Shown here piece after piece: positions 1 to 5,770 of a DNA stretch of 7,906 nt. A model generated the notes under the pieces. It had not been told where the DNA came from. It worked only from the letters and a program-made list of their open reading frames with translations, and searched no databases. The position numbers and the translations under genes were made by a program. Origin of the DNA: a bacterium (lineage in GTDB: Bacteria > Pseudomonadota > Gammaproteobacteria > Burkholderiales > Thiobacteraceae). The number at the start of each line of letters is the position of its first letter. Within the stretch, counting starts at the first letter, position 1. The stretch is taken from the NCBI GenBank assembly GCA_027438535.1, contig DAIAMA010000046.1, positions 1 through 7,906 of the forward strand. Reading direction: 5' to 3'.

Positions 1-37
1 GTACCGCGTGACGTTTGAGCCTTGAAGCGCTGCCACC

Positions 38-1201
38 TTATTGTTGCGTGGCCGCGCCTTTCGGCAGCAACACCCACATGCGCCCCTGCTGGCGCATGCT
101 GCCGGCGCGCTGTGCCGCATCCGCGCCAAAGCCCCAGAAAAAATCGGCGCGGACAACGCCCTTGATAGCGCCGCCGGTATCTTGCGCCAGCATCAGCCGA
201 TTCAGCGGCTGCGCGTTATTGGGCCAGGTCGTGGCGAGATACACCGGGCTGCCGAGCGGCACCGAGCGCGGATCTACCGCGAGGCTGCGGCCGCCGGTAA
301 GCGGCACGCCCAGCGCGCCGGGCGGGCCGCTATCGGGCGTGGAGGAGGGCGGCAATTCGCGGAAAAACACATAGCTCGCGTTGCTGTCGAGCAGCGCCGG
401 TAGTTTTTCCGGATTTTGCATGCCCCATTGCTTAATGCCTTGCATCGACGCTTGCTCCAGCGGCAATGCGCCTTGTGCCACGAGCATCTTGCCGATCGAT
501 GTATAAGGCTGTCCATTCTGGTCGGCGTAGCCCACGCGGATCACGGTGCCGTCTTCCAATTGCACCCGGCCCGAGCCCTGAATCTGGAGGAAAAATAAAT
601 CCACCGCATCATCCACCCACAATAATACCTTGCCCTGCAGCGGCGCGCGCCCGGCGTCGATTTCGGCGCGGGTGTAATACGGAATTACGCGCCTGCCCGC
701 AAGACGGCCGCGCAGACGATATTTTTTTAATTCCGGGTAGAGGCTCGCGAGATCGATGTCGAGCAGATCATCCGGTACGCCGTAGAGCGGAAAGCGATAG
801 CGCGCGCTGGGCGTGCGGCTGCCGAACAGCAAGGGTTCGTAATAGCCGGTGATAAGCCCGGTATCATTGCCGTCCGAGGTGGTGAGACGATACGGTAACA
901 GCCACTGCTGGAAAAACGCGCGCGCGCCGGCATCGTCCGTGGGCGTGAATTGTGCCGCTGCCGCGCATACCGGCTGCCATGCAGGCTGTTTTTTCAGCGG
1001 TCCGCAACCGGCGAGAAATGCGGGCCAAGCAGCCAGCGCATCGTTGTCCGTCCAGCCGGGCAGTTGCGGCCAATCGGCGGGCTGCAATACCGCCGCCGGA
1101 GGCGGGGGCGGCGTAACGGGTGGCCGCGCAGGCGGCACGACCGCGCAGCCGCCCAGCCACAGCAAAAGAAAAACGGCAATCCAGCGTAGCGAAGTGAACA
1201 T
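38..1201 (-). CDS. mltA: Membrane-bound lytic murein transglycosylase A (lipoprotein)
   Basis: Predicted to cleave the beta-1,4 MurNAc-GlcNAc bond of peptidoglycan, leaving 1,6-anhydro-MurNAc ends, from the inner face of the outer membrane. The 387-residue product starts with a lipoprotein signal: one charged residue, a hydrophobic stretch (about 8-16) and a lipobox L16-G17-G18-C19. Residue +2 is Ala, not Asp, which fits outer-membrane sorting. A Pro-rich linker follows (about 23-36), then the MltA domain with the ITGYYEP motif (117-123) and FFLQIQGSGR (213-222). The C-terminal 3D domain carries DTGGAIKG (341-348) and RADFFWG (351-357); Asp341 and Asp353 are candidate catalytic acids from family knowledge. 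Length suits the family. The ATG lies directly before the signal peptide, though no clear Shine-Dalgarno is visible. The gene is divergent from the small gene at 1299. Family call is firm; the exact start is slightly less so. Confidence 0.95.
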   Translation of the reverse strand: MFTSLRWIAVFLLLWLGGCAVVPPARPPVTPPPPPAAVLQPADWPQLPGWTDNDALAAWPAFLAGCGPLKKQPAWQPVCAAAAQFTPTDDAGARAFFQQWLLPYRLTTSDGNDTGLITGYYEPLLFGSRTPSARYRFPLYGVPDDLLDIDLASLYPELKKYRLRGRLAGRRVIPYYTRAEIDAGRAPLQGKVLLWVDDAVDLFFLQIQGSGRVQLEDGTVIRVGYADQNGQPYTSIGKMLVAQGALPLEQASMQGIKQWGMQNPEKLPALLDSNASYVFFRELPPSSTPDSGPPGALGVPLTGGRSLAVDPRSVPLGSPVYLATTWPNNAQPLNRLMLAQDTGGAIKGVVRADFFWGFGADAAQRAGSMRQQGRMWVLLPKGAATQQ

Positions 1202-1229
1202 GGAATGAAAAGTGGAATGAGGATGCGCT

Positions 1230-1260
1230 AGTATAGCAATGCGGCCGGCGTTGATGCCGG
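1230..1260 (-). promoter_or_regulatory. Probable mltA promoter with overlapping small palindrome
   Basis: On the minus strand there is a good -10 hexamer, TATACT, at 1235-1230, about 29 nt before the mltA ATG. The -35 position has no good match to TTGACA. A palindrome, CCGGC-6 nt-GCCGG (1245-1260), covers the spacer and the expected -35 zone. It could be an operator for an activator or repressor, or chance in GC-rich DNA. The role is inferred. Confidence 0.35.
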
Positions 1261-1298
1261 AGTTTACACCGCGCGCCGATTACAATGGGAGATGATGT

Positions 1299-1403
1299 AT
1301 GGGCTGGTTCATGCTGGAAGCGGGTGTTGCGCTCGGCTTATTGATTTTTATCGTGTGGTACACCTTGCCCAAGAAAGACAAGAAAAATGACCCGCCGAAA
1401 TAG
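1299..1403 (+). CDS. 34-residue single-helix membrane protein, function unknown
   Basis: A short gene not assigned to any family I can name. The ATG at 1299 is preceded by a good Shine-Dalgarno, GGGAGA (1287-1292), with 6 nt spacing, which decides this start over the two ATGs at 1292 and 1295 in another frame. The product opens with MGWFMLEAGVAL, continues as a hydrophobic segment (about residues 9-23, ending in IVWYTL) and ends in a Lys/Asp-rich polar tail (KKDKKNDPPK). This is the plan of a small inner-membrane protein with a cytoplasmic basic tail (N-out, C-in by the positive-inside rule; inference). It is divergent from mltA and convergent with apaG; the stop is one base before the left target duplication of the MITE-like element. 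Short length leaves some doubt, but the ribosome site, hydrophobicity and intact stop favour a real gene. Confidence 0.6.
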   Translation: MGWFMLEAGVALGLLIFIVWYTLPKKDKKNDPPK

Positions 1404-1405
1404 TC

Positions 1406-1415
1406 GTACTAATGC
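1406..1415. repeat. Left target-site duplication of MITE-like element
   Basis: GTACTAATGC is present here and again at 1581-1590, directly abutting the two ends of the inverted-repeat element. Identity extends 2 nt further left (TC), but those bases are shared with the element end at the right copy. Counting the CG terminal bases as part of the element gives an 8-bp duplication (TACTAATG) instead. Confidence 0.75.
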
Positions 1416-1452
1416 GAATGGCACTTACTTAAGGAAAAAACTTCTGTTTATG

Positions 1453-1481
1453 CCGTCATTCCGGCGCAAGCCGGAATCCAG
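1453..1481 (+). repeat. REP hairpin, left arm of REPIN
   Basis: A 29-nt REP beginning CCGTCATTCC and ending GGAATCCAG. It contains a perfect 8-bp stem ATTCCGGC/GCCGGAAT closed by a GCAA loop. The same family recurs at 1514-1542, 5729-5759 and 6061-6091 in this window. Confidence 0.85.
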
Positions 1482-1513
1482 GGTTTGAAAAAGCATCGGC
1501 CGATAGGCCGATT

Positions 1514-1542
1514 CTGGATGCCGGCTTTCGCCGGCATGACGG
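1514..1542 (-). repeat. REP hairpin, right arm of REPIN
   Basis: The reverse complement of the left arm at 26 of 29 positions. Its internal stem is TGCCGGC/GCCGGCA with a TTTC loop. Two of the three differences from the left arm are paired changes that keep the hairpin intact; the third falls in the loop. Confidence 0.85.
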
Positions 1543-1580
1543 AGTATTTGTACGTGGGGGCACTTAAGTAAGTGCCATTC

Positions 1581-1590
1581 GTACTAATGC
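1581..1590. repeat. Right target-site duplication, overlapping the apaG stop codon
   Basis: Second copy of GTACTAATGC. The apaG stop codon (CTA on this strand, 1584-1586) lies inside it, so the insertion duplicated the end of apaG without changing its protein. Confidence 0.75.
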
Positions 1591-1967
1591 AGCACGCGCG
1601 GCATGCTCAAGGTGAATTCGGGAATCGGCGCGTCGAATTTCGTGCCGTCTTCCGCCACCATTTGGTAGCTGCCGTGCATGGTACCCACCGGCGTGGCGAT
1701 AGCCGAGCCGCTGGTGTATTCGAAACTCTCGCCGGGTTTAAGCAACGGTTGCTCGCCCACCACGCCCAGGCCGCGCACTTCCTGCACGCTATTGTTGGCA
1801 TCGGTGATAATCCAATGGCGGCTAATGAGTTGCGCCGCGATCGAACCGGTGTTGGTGATAGTAATGGTGTAGGCGAAGACATAGCGATCCTGTTCCTCGC
1901 TGGATTGCTCGGGAATGTATTCCACCTGTGTGTTTACCTGGATTTCGTATTTTTTGCTGTCGGCCAT
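1584..1967 (-). CDS. apaG: ApaG protein (DUF525)
   Basis: A 127-residue protein matching the ApaG family in length and sequence plan. It starts [11 protein letters not shown], followed by an all-beta, immunoglobulin-like domain. Family landmarks are [11 protein letters not shown] (31-41), SRHWIITD (49-56), the [17 protein letters not shown] stretch (64-80) with the glycine-rich GxGVVG loop, and GTMHGSYQM (95-103). ApaG has been linked to cobalt/magnesium resistance and efflux in enterobacteria; its molecular role is unsettled. The ATG is chosen because the family N-terminus begins there; a modest AGGTG lies about 11 nt upstream. Reading runs open far upstream across rpe, but this is antisense to rpe and not a longer gene. 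Divergent from rpe across 90 nt; its stop codon sits in the target duplication of the element downstream. Confidence 0.95.
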   Translation of the reverse strand: MADSKKYEIQVNTQVEYIPEQSSEEQDRYVFAYTITITNTGSIAAQLISRHWIITDANNSVQEVRGLGVVGEQPLLKPGESFEYTSGSAIATPVGTMHGSYQMVAEDGTKFDAPIPEFTLSMPRVLH

Positions 1968-1995
1968 CCCGCTATTGCACCTGAATTTCGGCGCG

Positions 1996-2025
1996 TAGGC
2001 AAGGGAAGCGGTTTGCGGGTAAAAT
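1996..2025 (+). promoter_or_regulatory. Possible promoter for rpe and the downstream operon
   Basis: In the 90-nt gap between divergent apaG and rpe, TAAAAT (2020-2025) can serve as a -10 and TAGGCA (1996-2001) as a weak -35 (4 of 6), with 18 bp spacing. Transcription would start about 25 nt before the rpe ATG. The match is modest and other sites are possible. Confidence 0.3.
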
Positions 2026-2057
2026 GCAAGGCTTTTGTTTGGGATGAAGGATCTGTC

Positions 2058-2756
2058 ATGGGAAGCCAATACCGTATCGCGCCGAGCATTCTCTCGGCGA
2101 ATTTCGCCAAGCTGGGCGAGGAAATCACCAATGTGATCGCCTCCGGAGCGGATGTTATCCACTTCGACGTCATGGACAACCATTACGTGCCGAATCTGAC
2201 CATCGGCCCGCTGGTGTGCGAGGCGATCCGCCCGCTGACCGACGCCATCATCGACGTGCATCTGATGGTGAAGCCGGTAGATCGCATCATCCCCGATTTC
2301 GCCAAGGCCGGCGCCAACATCATTACCTTTCATCCGGAAGCGTCCGAGCACATCGATCGCACCTTGGCGCTGATCAAGGAAAACGGCTGCAAGGCCGGTC
2401 TGGTGTTTAACCCCGCCACGCCGCTGGATTTGATGGATCATGTAATGGACAAGATCGACATGATTTTGCTGATGTCCGTCAACCCCGGCTTCGGCGGCCA
2501 AAGTTTCATTCCCGAAGCGCTGGTCAAGCTGCGTCTCGCGCGCCAGAAAATCGACGCCTACACGGCCAAAACCGGCAAGCAAATTTGGCTCGAAATCGAC
2601 GGCGGCGTGAAGACCAATAACATCGCCGAAATCGCTAAAGCGGGCGCGGACACTTTTGTAGCAGGTTCGGCGGTATTCGGCGCGGCCAAGGACAGCGATC
2701 CGCATCGTTACGATACGATCATCGGCGCCTTGCGCGCGGAATTGGCGAAGGTTTGA
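2058..2756 (+). CDS. rpe: Ribulose-phosphate 3-epimerase
   Basis: Interconverts D-ribulose 5-phosphate and D-xylulose 5-phosphate in the pentose phosphate pathway (and the Calvin cycle where present), in the cytoplasm. The 232-residue TIM barrel shows family motifs in order: [10 protein letters not shown] (7-16), [12 protein letters not shown] (35-46) with metal ligand His35 and catalytic Asp37, VHLM (67-70, His68), the [12 protein letters not shown] phosphate loop region (139-150), EIDGGV (179-184) with second catalytic Asp181, and VAGSAVFG (201-208). The start at 2058 has AAGGA (2047-2051) at 6 nt spacing and gives the normal family length; reading upstream to 1572 is open but runs antisense through apaG. 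First gene of the plus-strand run; gph follows after a repeat-filled spacer. Confidence 0.97.
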   Translation: MGSQYRIAPSILSANFAKLGEEITNVIASGADVIHFDVMDNHYVPNLTIGPLVCEAIRPLTDAIIDVHLMVKPVDRIIPDFAKAGANIITFHPEASEHIDRTLALIKENGCKAGLVFNPATPLDLMDHVMDKIDMILLMSVNPGFGGQSFIPEALVKLRLARQKIDAYTAKTGKQIWLEIDGGVKTNNIAEIAKAGADTFVAGSAVFGAAKDSDPHRYDTIIGALRAELAKV

Positions 2757-2761
2757 AAAGT

Positions 2762-2841
2762 TTAACCACGGAGTACACAGAGTACACGGAGGAATGCCAG
2801 TCCGGGTTTTCCTTTACGTCCTCCGTGTCCTCTGCGGTGAA
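2762..2841. repeat. Intergenic inverted repeat (ACACGGAG family), rpe/gph spacer
   Basis: The left arm starts TTAACCACGGAG and contains two near-identical 9-nt units, TACACAGAG and TACACGGAG (2774-2791), extending to GGA at 2793. The right arm, TCCTCCGTGTCCTCTG (2819-2834), continues to GCGGTGAA and is the inverted counterpart with one unit fewer. The loop is about 25 nt. It starts 5 nt after the rpe stop and ends 13 nt before the gph ATG, so it occupies nearly the whole spacer. A related copy is at 7174-7232. The type is familiar as a dispersed intergenic repeat in proteobacterial genomes; mobility mechanism unknown to me. Confidence 0.75.
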
Positions 2842-2854
2842 GAAAGATTTGAAA

Positions 2855-3535
2855 ATGCATTTTCCCCTCACAATTAAAGCGGTAGTCATCGATCTCGACG
2901 GCACCTTGCTCGACACCGCGCCGGATTTGGCCGATGCCGCCATCGCCATGGCCGAGGAATTAGGCTTGCCGCCGGTCGATTTGGCCACGGTCAAAACCTA
3001 CATCGGCAACGGCGTGTCGCGCCTGGTGAAGCGCGTGCTGACGCGCGACATGAATGCCGAGCCGGACGCGGCCTTGTTCGCCCGCGCGCTGCCCGCTTAT
3101 GAAAAACACTATGGCGCGAACGTCAGCCGCAAAAGCCGGGTGTTTCCCGGTGTGCTGGAAGGCTTGGCCGCGTTCAAGCAAGCCGGATTCCGCGTCGCCT
3201 GCATCACTAATAAGGCGGAGAAATTTACCCTGCCCTTGTTGCGTGACACGCAACTGATCGAGTATTTCGAGCTGGTGCTGTCCGGCGATACCCTACCCAA
3301 GAAAAAACCCGACCCGCTGCCGCTGTTGCATGCGTGCGCACATTTCGGCATCCGGCCCAGCGAACTGCTGTTGATCGGCGATTCGCTCAACGACGCGCAA
3401 GCCGCGCGTGCCGCCGGTTGCCCGGTATTCTGCGTGCCCTACGGCTATAATCGCGGCCGCGATGTGCGCGAATTGGACGTGGATGCGGTGGTGCCGAGTC
3501 TTGCCGAAGCGGCGAAAATCGTTGTTAAAGGTTGA
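2855..3535 (+). CDS. gph: Phosphoglycolate phosphatase (HAD superfamily)
   Basis: Predicted to dephosphorylate 2-phosphoglycolate, a product of DNA 3'-end repair and of Rubisco oxygenation, in the cytoplasm. The 226-residue protein shows all HAD motifs: motif I DLDGTLLDT (13-21; nucleophile Asp13, acid/base Asp15), motif II ITNK (117-120, Thr118), motif III Lys in KKKPDP (149-154) and motif IV IGDSLND (174-180, Asp176 and Asp180). The cap domain lies between about 22 and 95. The ATG at 2855 gives a standard N-terminus. An in-frame TTG overlapping the rpe stop (2753) would add 34 residues translated from the repeat and is unlikely. The ribosome site is weak (AGAAAG, 2841-2846) and lies at or just past the edge of the upstream repeat. 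HAD phosphatases can vary in substrate; the gene pair rpe-gph upstream of trpE supports Gph. Confidence 0.93.
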   Translation: MHFPLTIKAVVIDLDGTLLDTAPDLADAAIAMAEELGLPPVDLATVKTYIGNGVSRLVKRVLTRDMNAEPDAALFARALPAYEKHYGANVSRKSRVFPGVLEGLAAFKQAGFRVACITNKAEKFTLPLLRDTQLIEYFELVLSGDTLPKKKPDPLPLLHACAHFGIRPSELLLIGDSLNDAQAARAAGCPVFCVPYGYNRGRDVRELDVDAVVPSLAEAAKIVVKG

Positions 3536-3643
3536 CGATGAAAAAGGAAACAACGCGCATCCTGCGATGGCGCATCTAGTTAAATTACTAGGGTGGGGCA
3601 TGTTGCATTGCCCCGCGTTGATTTCCTTTTTCGGAAGAAACCC
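3536..3643 (+). promoter_or_regulatory. gph/trpE spacer: possible trp leader elements
   Basis: This 108-nt spacer holds three things. A 13-codon ORF (3538-3579) starts 2 nt after the gph stop and has one Trp codon at position 11. A palindrome, CTAGT-TAAATT-ACTAG (3576-3591), overlaps its stop. A hairpin, GGGGCA-8 nt-TGCCCC (3595-3614), is followed 10 nt later by a T-rich run (TTTCCTTTTT, 3622-3631). Together these could form a regulatory leader, but only one Trp codon, no visible alternative antiterminator and no U-run directly after the stem make classic attenuation doubtful. The trpE ribosome site GGAAG is at 3633-3637. Confidence 0.3.
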
Positions 3644-5122
3644 ATGACAGAATCAGAATTCAATCAGCTCGCGCAAGCGGGTTACAACCGCATCCCCGTG
3701 GTGCTCGAGATGCTGGCCGATCTCGATACGCCATTGTCGGTGTATCTCAAGCTCGCCAACCGACCGTTTTCTTATTTGCTGGAATCGGTGCAGGGCGGCG
3801 AACGTTTCGGGCGCTATTCTTTTATCGGCCTGCCGGCGCAAACGCGTTTGATCGTGCGCGGCCATCGGGTCACGGTAGAAAGTGGCGACCGCATCGTCGA
3901 GTCGATCGAAACCGGCGACCCGCTGGCCTTTATCGAAACCTTCCAGGCGCGCTATAAGGTGGCGCCTTTGCGTAGCGATCTGCGCTTTGTGGGCGGCCTC
4001 ACGGGTTACTTCGGCTATGACACCGTGCGCTACATTGAACCCAAGCTCCAGCGCACACAAAATCCCGACACACTCGGCACGCCAGACATCTTGCTGATGT
4101 TGTCTGAAGAAATCGCCGTGGTGGATAATCTTTCCGGCAAGCTGTATCTGATTGTTTACGCCGACCCCGCGATAAGCGATGCGTTCACGCACGCGCAGCA
4201 ACGCTTGCAAGTACTGCGCAAGGGACTGCGGGCGCAAGTCGATATTCCTGACTTTATTCCCTCGGGTCAGGCGCTTACGCCGGTTTCAGAATTTAAGGAG
4301 AGCGATTTTTTAGCCGCGGTCGCCAAAGCCAAGCAATACATTTTGGATGGCGATTTGATGCAAGTGCAAATCTCGCAGCGCATCCATTTGCCGTTTGCCG
4401 CCCCGCCTCTTAATCTGTATCGGGCTTTGCGCTCCATCAATCCGTCGCCCTATATGTTCTATCTCGACCTCGGCGATTTTCACATTGTCGGCGCTTCGCC
4501 GGAAATCCTGGTGCGCTTGGAGCATGACACCGTTACCCTGCGCCCCATAGCCGGCACGCGCCGCCGCGGCGTGACGCCCGAAGAGGACCGCGCGCTGGAG
4601 CAGGAACTGTTAGCCGACCCCAAAGAGCGCGCGGAGCATCTTATGCTGATCGATCTCGGACGCAACGATGTAGGGCGCATTGCACAAACCGGCAGCGTGA
4701 AAATGACAGAAAGCATGATCGTGGAACGTTATTCTCATGTCATGCATATCGTTTCCAACGTGGAGGGCAAAATCAAGCCCGGCATCAGCGCAATGAGTTT
4801 GCTGCGCGCCACCTTTCCCGCGGGTACGGTGACCGGCGCGCCGAAAATCCGGGCGATGGAAATCATCGACGAACTGGAGACCTCGAAGCGCGGTATCTAC
4901 GCCGGCGCGGTGGGCTACCTCGGGTTTAACGGCAACATGGATATGGCAATTGCGATCCGCACCGCGGTAATACAGGCGGGCGTGCTGTATGTGCAGGCGG
5001 CGGCGGGTATTGTCGCCGACTCCGTTCCCAAAACCGAATGGGAGGAAACGCAGAGTAAAGCGCGCGGCGTACTGCGCGCGGCGGAGCTGGTTTTGAGCGG
5101 CTTGGATGCGCGGGCTGAGTAA
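3644..5122 (+). CDS. trpE: Anthranilate synthase component I
   Basis: Catalyses chorismate plus ammonia (from the TrpG glutaminase) to anthranilate and pyruvate, the first committed step of tryptophan synthesis. The 492-residue protein has the usual N-terminal domain with the LLES feedback motif (45-48) and GRYSFIG (56-62), which in characterised TrpE proteins contribute to the tryptophan-binding inhibitory site. The C-terminal chorismate-binding domain carries [10 protein letters not shown] (around 300), LGRNDVGR (338-345) and [10 protein letters not shown] (392-401). Start chosen at 3644 because GGAAG lies 6 nt upstream and the TrpE N-terminus begins there; an upstream in-frame ATG at 3593 would begin inside the leader hairpin. 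The gap to trpG is 9 nt, so the two subunits are probably translated together. Feedback sensitivity is inferred from the retained motif. Confidence 0.97.
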   Translation: MTESEFNQLAQAGYNRIPVVLEMLADLDTPLSVYLKLANRPFSYLLESVQGGERFGRYSFIGLPAQTRLIVRGHRVTVESGDRIVESIETGDPLAFIETFQARYKVAPLRSDLRFVGGLTGYFGYDTVRYIEPKLQRTQNPDTLGTPDILLMLSEEIAVVDNLSGKLYLIVYADPAISDAFTHAQQRLQVLRKGLRAQVDIPDFIPSGQALTPVSEFKESDFLAAVAKAKQYILDGDLMQVQISQRIHLPFAAPPLNLYRALRSINPSPYMFYLDLGDFHIVGASPEILVRLEHDTVTLRPIAGTRRRGVTPEEDRALEQELLADPKERAEHLMLIDLGRNDVGRIAQTGSVKMTESMIVERYSHVMHIVSNVEGKIKPGISAMSLLRATFPAGTVTGAPKIRAMEIIDELETSKRGIYAGAVGYLGFNGNMDMAIAIRTAVIQAGVLYVQAAAGIVADSVPKTEWEETQSKARGVLRAAELVLSGLDARAE

Positions 5123-5131
5123 GGGGATGAC

Positions 5132-5701
5132 ATGTTATTGATGATCGATAATTACGACAGCTTCACCTACAACTTGGTGCAGTATTTCGGTGAGCTCGGG
5201 CAGGAAGTGCAAGTGTATCGCAACGACGAGATCGATCTCGATCGCATCGCGGCGCTTAAACCCGAGCATATCGTGATCTCGCCCGGCCCCTGCACGCCGA
5301 ATGAGGCGGGCGTGTCGGTGCCGGTGATCAAACAGTTCGCGGGCGCGGTGCCGATCCTCGGCGTCTGCCTGGGTCATCAGAGTATCGGCCAAGCCTTCGG
5401 CGGCAAAATCGTGCACGCCAAGCAACTCATGCACGGCAAGACCTCCGAGATTCATCATCACGATATCGGCGTGTTCAAAGGCTTGCCCAATCCCTTCACC
5501 GCCACGCGTTATCACTCGCTGGTGATCGAGCGCGAGAGCTTGCCGGAGTGTTTGGAAATCACCGCCTGGACCGATGACGGCGAGATCATGGGCGTGCGGC
5601 ATAAGGCACTGGCGGTGGAGGGCGTGCAGTTCCATCCCGAATCGATTCTCACCGAGCATGGGCATGCGCTGCTGGAAAATTTTCTCAGAGGTAAACAATA
5701 G
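5132..5701 (+). CDS. trpG: Anthranilate synthase component II (glutamine amidotransferase)
   Basis: Class I glutaminase subunit that supplies ammonia to TrpE. The 189-residue protein begins [15 protein letters not shown], has the oxyanion motif [11 protein letters not shown] (50-60), the nucleophile elbow [15 protein letters not shown] (77-91, Cys79) and QFHPES (166-171, His168 and Glu170), so the catalytic triad is complete. Shine-Dalgarno AAGGGG (5121-5126) overlaps the trpE stop codon and sits 5 nt from the ATG, indicating coupling to trpE. In some bacteria this subunit also serves folate synthesis as PabA; no separate pabA is visible here to settle this. The spacer to trpD, which is often very short in relatives, is 444 nt because of the REP-bracketed nuclease gene. 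Confidence 0.97.
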   Translation: MLLMIDNYDSFTYNLVQYFGELGQEVQVYRNDEIDLDRIAALKPEHIVISPGPCTPNEAGVSVPVIKQFAGAVPILGVCLGHQSIGQAFGGKIVHAKQLMHGKTSEIHHHDIGVFKGLPNPFTATRYHSLVIERESLPECLEITAWTDDGEIMGVRHKALAVEGVQFHPESILTEHGHALLENFLRGKQ

Positions 5702-5728
5702 GCTTCGCACCGGGCTTTGTTTCCCTAT

Positions 5729-5759
5729 GGCGTCATTCCGGCGTATGCCGGAATCCAGT
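5729..5759 (+). repeat. REP hairpin upstream of the GIY-YIG gene
   Basis: A 31-nt REP with stem ATTCCGGC/GCCGGAAT and a GTAT loop. It is inverted relative to the copy at 6061-6091, matching it at 29 of 31 positions with both differences in the loop. It ends 11 nt before the nuclease ATG and would form a hairpin in its 5' untranslated RNA. Confidence 0.85.
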
Positions 5760-5770
5760 AAAATCCACCG

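Larger units (their letters stand above)
1416..1580. mobile_element. Non-autonomous MITE-like element carrying a REPIN
   Basis: An element of about 165 bp with no coding capacity. Its ends are perfect inverted repeats, CGAATGGCACTTACTTAAG (1415-1433), with the reverse complement at 1563-1581. It is flanked by a 10-bp direct duplication. Inside lie two REP sequences in opposite orientation (1453-1481 and 1514-1542) and, between them, a perfect 7-bp hairpin ATCGGCC-GATA-GGCCGAT (1495-1512). The right end also has a palindrome GGCACTTA-AG-TAAGTGCC (1559-1576). Perfect terminal repeats plus target duplication imply movement by a transposase supplied in trans; a 10-bp duplication is compatible with some IS4-type elements, but the parent is not identifiable from this window. 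Confidence 0.8.

Noticed and set aside
1..37. Terminator downstream of mltA
   Set aside because: No stable stem followed by a T-run on the minus strand is visible in these 37 nt.
1263..1286. Promoter for the small gene from TTTACA and TACAAT
   Set aside because: The hexamers are separated by 12 bp, too short for a sigma-70 promoter, and the start would fall within the ribosome site.
1453..1542. CRISPR array or Rho-independent terminator as the explanation for the repeated hairpins
   Set aside because: Copies are inverted, only two at this site with no regular spacers, and no U-run follows the stems; the REP/REPIN reading explains them better.
1572..2057. Upstream in-frame extension of rpe starting at 1572
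   Set aside because: It runs antisense through apaG from inside the MITE-like element end; the 2058 ATG has a good ribosome site and gives the usual Rpe length.
1968..2705. Upstream in-frame extension of apaG across rpe on the minus strand
   Set aside because: The extension is antisense to rpe; the ApaG family starts at 1967 and the length is then normal.
2753..2854. TTG start for gph overlapping the rpe stop
   Set aside because: It would add 34 residues translated from a dispersed repeat and absent from the HAD phosphatase plan.
3576..3591. TrpR operator
   Set aside because: The two CTAG motifs are 8 nt apart rather than the 4 nt of the enterobacterial operator, and TrpR is not expected in this lineage; kept only as an unassigned palindrome.
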